Origin: Bacillota bacterium
GTDB lineage: Bacteria; Bacillota; Clostridia; Christensenellales; UMGS416
Length of the DNA stretch: 64,000 bases
Reading direction: 5' to 3'
Assembly (NCBI GenBank): GCA_023398815.1
Contig: JAEWRW010000020.1
Location: 199,400 to 263,399 of the forward strand
Shown in pieces: positions 61,521 to 64,000 of the stretch. The translations under genes and the position numbers were made by a program. Each line of letters opens with the position of its first letter. Within the stretch, counting starts at the first letter, position 1. The notes under the pieces are model-generated. The model saw only the letters and a program-made list of their open reading frames with translations. It was not told the DNA's origin and searched no databases.

Positions 61521-62751
61521 CGGTGGCGCACTGCCGGTCGTTATCATCGGCGGTGGGCCGGCAGGCATGATGGTGGCGGCTGAGGCGGCGCGGCGCGGCC
61601 TTCGCGTGCTGCTGCTGGAGCACAACGAGAAGCTGGGCAAAAAGCTGTACATCACCGGCAAGGGCCGCTGCAACCTGACCAACGCCACACCGCGGGAGAC
61701 GCACATCGCCCATGCCCGCCGCAACGGTAAGTTTCTCTATGGCGCGCTGACACGGTTGGACGCCCAGGGGCTCATGGATTATGTGGAGCGACTGGGTGTG
61801 CCTTTGGTGGTGGAGCGAGGCGACCGCGTGTTCCCGGCCTCCTACAAGGCCAGCGACGTTACCCGGGCCTTTGAGCGGGAGCTCGCGCGCCTTGGGGTCA
61901 CGGTATTACTGCGCACTGGGGTGCAGAGCATCGTGGCTGAGGACGGCGTGGCCCGTGCGGTGCTGACAACCGACGGTCGGCGGATCGACTGCCGGTCGGT
62001 CGTGGTGGCCACCGGCGGCCTGACTTACCCATCCACCGGTTCTACCGGCGATGGGTACCGGCTGGCCGCCGCGTTGGGCCATCGCGTGCAGCCCACCAGC
62101 CCCGTGTTGGTGTCGGTCACCACGGCCGAGCCTTGGCCGGGGGAGCTGGCAGGGTTGTCTCTGCGCAATGTGAGATTGACCGTTCTGCGTGGCAAAAAGA
62201 GCTTGTGGAGCGAAATCGGCGAGATGCTGTTCACCCATACCGGGGTCAGCGGCCCGCTGGTGCTGACGGCCAGCAGCTACCTGGAGGCCGAACGACTGGC
62301 GGACTATCGTCTGGTGTTGGATGCCAGACCTGGATTGGACGCGGAGCAGCTGGATGCCCGCTTGGTGCGCGACTTCCAAGCCAACCCCAACCGCACTATT
62401 AAGAACCTTCTGCCCGAGCTGTTGCCGGCCCGTATGGCTCCGGTTGTGGTGGGTCTGGCTGAAGTGTCTGCCGACCAGCCCTGTCACCAGGTCAGCCGTG
62501 TCCAGCGGGAGCGCCTGGCCGTTATGATGAAGAATCTGGTGCTGACTCCTGCCGCGATGGGGTCTTGGAATGAGGCGGTCGTCACCCGTGGCGGCGTCGC
62601 CTGTGCGGAGGTTGACCCCAAAACCATGCAGTCCAAACTAGTGGAAGGACTCTTCTTCTGCGGGGAGGTGCTGGATGTGGATGCCCAGACCGGTGGCTTC
62701 AACCTGCAGATTGCTTTCTCCACAGGTTACACCGCCGGTCAATGCTGTTGA
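61486..62751 (+). CDS. HI0933/BaiN-family flavoprotein (NAD(P)/FAD-dependent oxidoreductase)
   Basis: 421 residues. Rossmann FAD motif VVIIGGGPAGMMVAAEAARRG, LLLEHNEKLGKKLYITGKGRCN, VVATGGLTYPSTGSTGDGY and the C-terminal GVACAEVDPKTMQSKLV...FCGEVLDVDAQTGGFNLQ, all family hallmarks. Some relatives are bile-acid or other reductases, but most have unknown substrates. The gene starts inside the end of the rpiR gene; ATG 61486 has GGAG ten bases upstream, and 61501 is a second in-frame ATG. Confidence 0.9.
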   Translation: MSTTSMSTKPADGGALPVVIIGGGPAGMMVAAEAARRGLRVLLLEHNEKLGKKLYITGKGRCNLTNATPRETHIAHARRNGKFLYGALTRLDAQGLMDYVERLGVPLVVERGDRVFPASYKASDVTRAFERELARLGVTVLLRTGVQSIVAEDGVARAVLTTDGRRIDCRSVVVATGGLTYPSTGSTGDGYRLAAALGHRVQPTSPVLVSVTTAEPWPGELAGLSLRNVRLTVLRGKKSLWSEIGEMLFTHTGVSGPLVLTASSYLEAERLADYRLVLDARPGLDAEQLDARLVRDFQANPNRTIKNLLPELLPARMAPVVVGLAEVSADQPCHQVSRVQRERLAVMMKNLVLTPAAMGSWNEAVVTRGGVACAEVDPKTMQSKLVEGLFFCGEVLDVDAQTGGFNLQIAFSTGYTAGQCC

Positions 62752-62776
62752 CGGTGCCTGATTTTTCCACTATGAT
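62748..62776 (+). promoter_or_regulatory. Promoter of the LiaF-like gene
   Basis: TTGACG (62748-62753), 17 bases, TATGAT (62771-62776), overlapping the end of the flavoprotein gene. Confidence 0.65.
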
Positions 62777-62808
62777 GGCAGTGCAATCATAACAGGGAGG
62801 ATGAGAGT

Positions 62809-63315
62809 ATGCGGTTGTTCAGTGGCTTGTTTTGGGGCGTGTTTCTGGTAGCGTCCGGCGCCATCCTGTTGTTGAAGTATTCGCTCAATCTGAGCTTTTC
62901 CGGCGGGAAGTTGATCTTTGGCCTGCTGGTGCTGCTCATTGGTGTTTCCATGCTGACCTCTGGCGTGGCCTGGAAGGGCGACGCCAGCCATCGCACGACG
63001 ATGTTCTCGGATAATGAGACGGTGGCCGCTCAGAGCAACGAAACCTATTCGGTTGTCTTTGCCGAAACGCGGTACGACCTGTCGCAGGCGCAGCCGGGCA
63101 GCCGCGTCAAGATCAACTGCGCCTTCGGCTCGGCCAAAGTGCAGCTGCCGGCTGGCGCGGTTATTGTCACATCCAACTGCGCGTTTGGCAACGTCAGCAT
63201 GCCGGATGGCTCCAACTATCCCTTTGGCAGCGGGCGGTATACAACCGGCCAAGGCGACGCAGTCTATGTGGAAGTCAGCTGTGCCTTTGGTGAAGTTTCC
63301 ATTTACAATCCGTAA
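62809..63315 (+). CDS. LiaF-like membrane protein (cell-wall-active antibiotic response domain)
   Basis: 168 residues. Two N-terminal membrane helices (about 5-25 and 34-53), then a C-terminal beta-helical domain with repeats CAFGSAKVQLPAG, CAFGNVSMPDG and CAFGEVSIYN, typical of the LiaF C-terminal/toastrack-like domain. Related proteins tune LiaRS envelope-stress signalling, but no liaRS pair lies next to this gene. GGGAGG upstream. Confidence 0.8.
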   Translation: MRLFSGLFWGVFLVASGAILLLKYSLNLSFSGGKLIFGLLVLLIGVSMLTSGVAWKGDASHRTTMFSDNETVAAQSNETYSVVFAETRYDLSQAQPGSRVKINCAFGSAKVQLPAGAVIVTSNCAFGNVSMPDGSNYPFGSGRYTTGQGDAVYVEVSCAFGEVSIYNP

Positions 63316-63330
63316 CGAACGCGTTATACT
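63302..63330 (+). promoter_or_regulatory. Promoter of the DUF1858 gene
   Basis: TTTACA (63302-63307), 17 bases, TATACT (63325-63330), about 30 bases before the start codon. Confidence 0.65.
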
Positions 63331-63361
63331 CTACTAAACTAGTCGTATTGGAGGTGGAACG

Positions 63362-63565
63362 ATGGCAACGGTGACGAAGGAGATGTCGATCTCCGAGGTG
63401 TTGAAGTTGGATATGGCGACCGCGCCGATCTTTTTGGAATATGGCATGCATTGCATTGGCTGCCCGATGGCTTCTGCGGAAAGCATTGAGGACGCCAGCT
63501 TTACCCATGGGATTGACGTGGATGCTTTGGTGGAGAGCCTGAACGAGTTCTTCGCGGCCAAGTAA
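63362..63565 (+). CDS. DUF1858 small redox-disulfide-type protein
   Basis: 67 residues, full family length. The motif EYGMHCIGCPMASAESIEDA contains the CxxC pair characteristic of the hybrid-cluster-protein-associated disulfide domain. Often linked with Fe-S or nitrogen-oxide stress proteins in anaerobes, but no such gene is adjacent. GGAGGTGG precedes the ATG; own promoter and terminator. Confidence 0.9.
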   Translation: MATVTKEMSISEVLKLDMATAPIFLEYGMHCIGCPMASAESIEDASFTHGIDVDALVESLNEFFAAK

Positions 63566-63582
63566 TCAGCACAGAATGCGAT

Positions 63583-63611
63583 AAAAACCGGCGGAAGACC
63601 CGCCGGTTTTT
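63583..63611 (+). terminator. DUF1858 terminator
   Basis: A-rich left arm and GC-rich stem (63583-63594 with 63600-63611) followed by T residues. Confidence 0.9.
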
Positions 63612-63693
63612 ACTATCCTTACATTTTGTGCGTTCCTCGGTGAAATGTCCGTATAGGCATGAATATTATTTTGGATTTAACCGACAATAAACG

Positions 63694-63722
63694 TTGTCTT
63701 GCTATGCGATGGTTGCTATAAT
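63694..63722 (+). promoter_or_regulatory. Putative rRNA operon promoter P1
   Basis: TTGTCT (63694-63699), 17 bases, TATAAT (63717-63722), preceded by an AT-rich stretch that could act as an UP element. Confidence 0.6.
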
Positions 63723-63811
63723 ACGCAGTACCAAACGAAAACTGAATCGGCAAGGCCAAAGCGGCCATGGGTAAGAGGGAAAAATAATGTCGAATTGACA
63801 CAAATTCCCTA

Positions 63812-63840
63812 TTGACGAGACAAGCTGAGTTTGGTATCCT
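63812..63840 (+). promoter_or_regulatory. Putative rRNA operon promoter P2
   Basis: TTGACG (63812-63817), 17 bases, TATCCT (63835-63840), with TG one base before the -10. Confidence 0.55.
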
Positions 63841-64000
63841 AACAAAGCTGTCGCGGACGGCAGAGCCGAAAGAGACAGCAAGGCGCACCTTGAAAACCGA
63901 ATAGAGCAAGAAGAGTGAGAAACACAAACGCGATTCATTTGAGTGAAAAAGGCAAAACTCCACTTGAAAGAGTGGGGATTTAGTCAGAGATTGAACATGA
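63841..64000 (+). other. Probable 16S rRNA leader
   Basis: Contains ACCTTGAAAACCGAATAG, a phrase typical of Firmicute rRNA leaders, and ends AGATTGAACATGA, close to where a 16S gene begins. The mature 16S sequence itself is not in the window, so this rests on leader features and the tandem promoters. Confidence 0.55.

Noticed and set aside
1..64000. CRISPR arrays, insertion sequences, integrase genes, tRNA genes
   Set aside because: No regularly spaced repeats, transposase or integrase motifs or tRNA-like cloverleaf sequences were found on reading both strands.

Overview
The window is a GC-rich chromosomal segment of a Gram-positive, endospore-forming, anaerobic-type member of the Clostridia. 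Support: a GerW/YtfJ spore protein, YesM/YesN and BceRS-BceAB type systems, a hisZ-type histidine operon, S21 with a GTG start, consensus sigma-A promoters with 17-bp spacers, many AGGAGG ribosome binding sites, and GTG/TTG starts. Plant-polysaccharide enzymes (GH43 fragment, GH127, GH9) and a sugar ABC transporter suggest a plant-fibre or gut habitat. The species cannot be named from sequence alone. No CRISPR array, insertion sequence, phage or tRNA gene was found.

Layout. 1-3.7 kb: hemicellulose locus (GH43 tail, GH127 arabinofuranosidase, AraC regulator). 3.8-11.5 kb, all minus strand: an OmpR-type two-component system upstream of a six-gene envelope operon (VTC-type polyphosphate polymerase, DUF4956 protein, beta-helix lipoprotein, GT2-GtrA fusion, phosphodiester-glycosidase-like protein, small membrane protein). 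11.8-19 kb: GH9 enzyme, SelO AMPylase, secreted multi-domain FN3 protein. 19.6-25.5 kb: rpsU, class I ribonucleotide reductase, transglutaminase-like lipoprotein. 25.6-29.8 kb: aldo/keto reductase, double-OB SSB, GNAT and DUF2087 genes. 30-32.5 kb: chemoreceptor broken by a frameshift. 33-39.4 kb: hisZGDBHAF-IE operon. 39.6-47.6 kb: a sensor lacking a kinase module, a YesN/YesM pair and a sugar ABC transporter. 47.8-52.3 kb: BceRS-BceAB type antibiotic-peptide module. 52.4-59.7 kb: small membrane proteins, gerW, dacB/F, rluB and a biotin-dependent carboxyltransferase operon. 59.8-63.6 kb: surE, RpiR regulator, flavoprotein, LiaF-like protein, DUF1858 protein. The last 380 bases look like the tandem-promoter leader of an rRNA operon whose 16S gene starts at or just past the window end.

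The most informative result is regulatory. Four local regulators can be paired with candidate operators by eye. The OmpR-type system has the same TTTCAG-N5-TTTCAG-N10-TATRNT architecture at its own promoter and at the polyphosphate/DUF4956 operon. The YesN regulator has a GCAGAA...GCAGGATT motif at its own promoter and at the sugar transporter promoter. The AraC regulator has two 13-bp direct repeats with a 21-bp period in front of GH127. The BceR-like regulator has a TTACA-N4-TGTAA site in front of bceAB. The 3.8-11.5 kb cluster, as a self-contained regulon making or decorating an extracellular polymer, is the best candidate for an under-described system.
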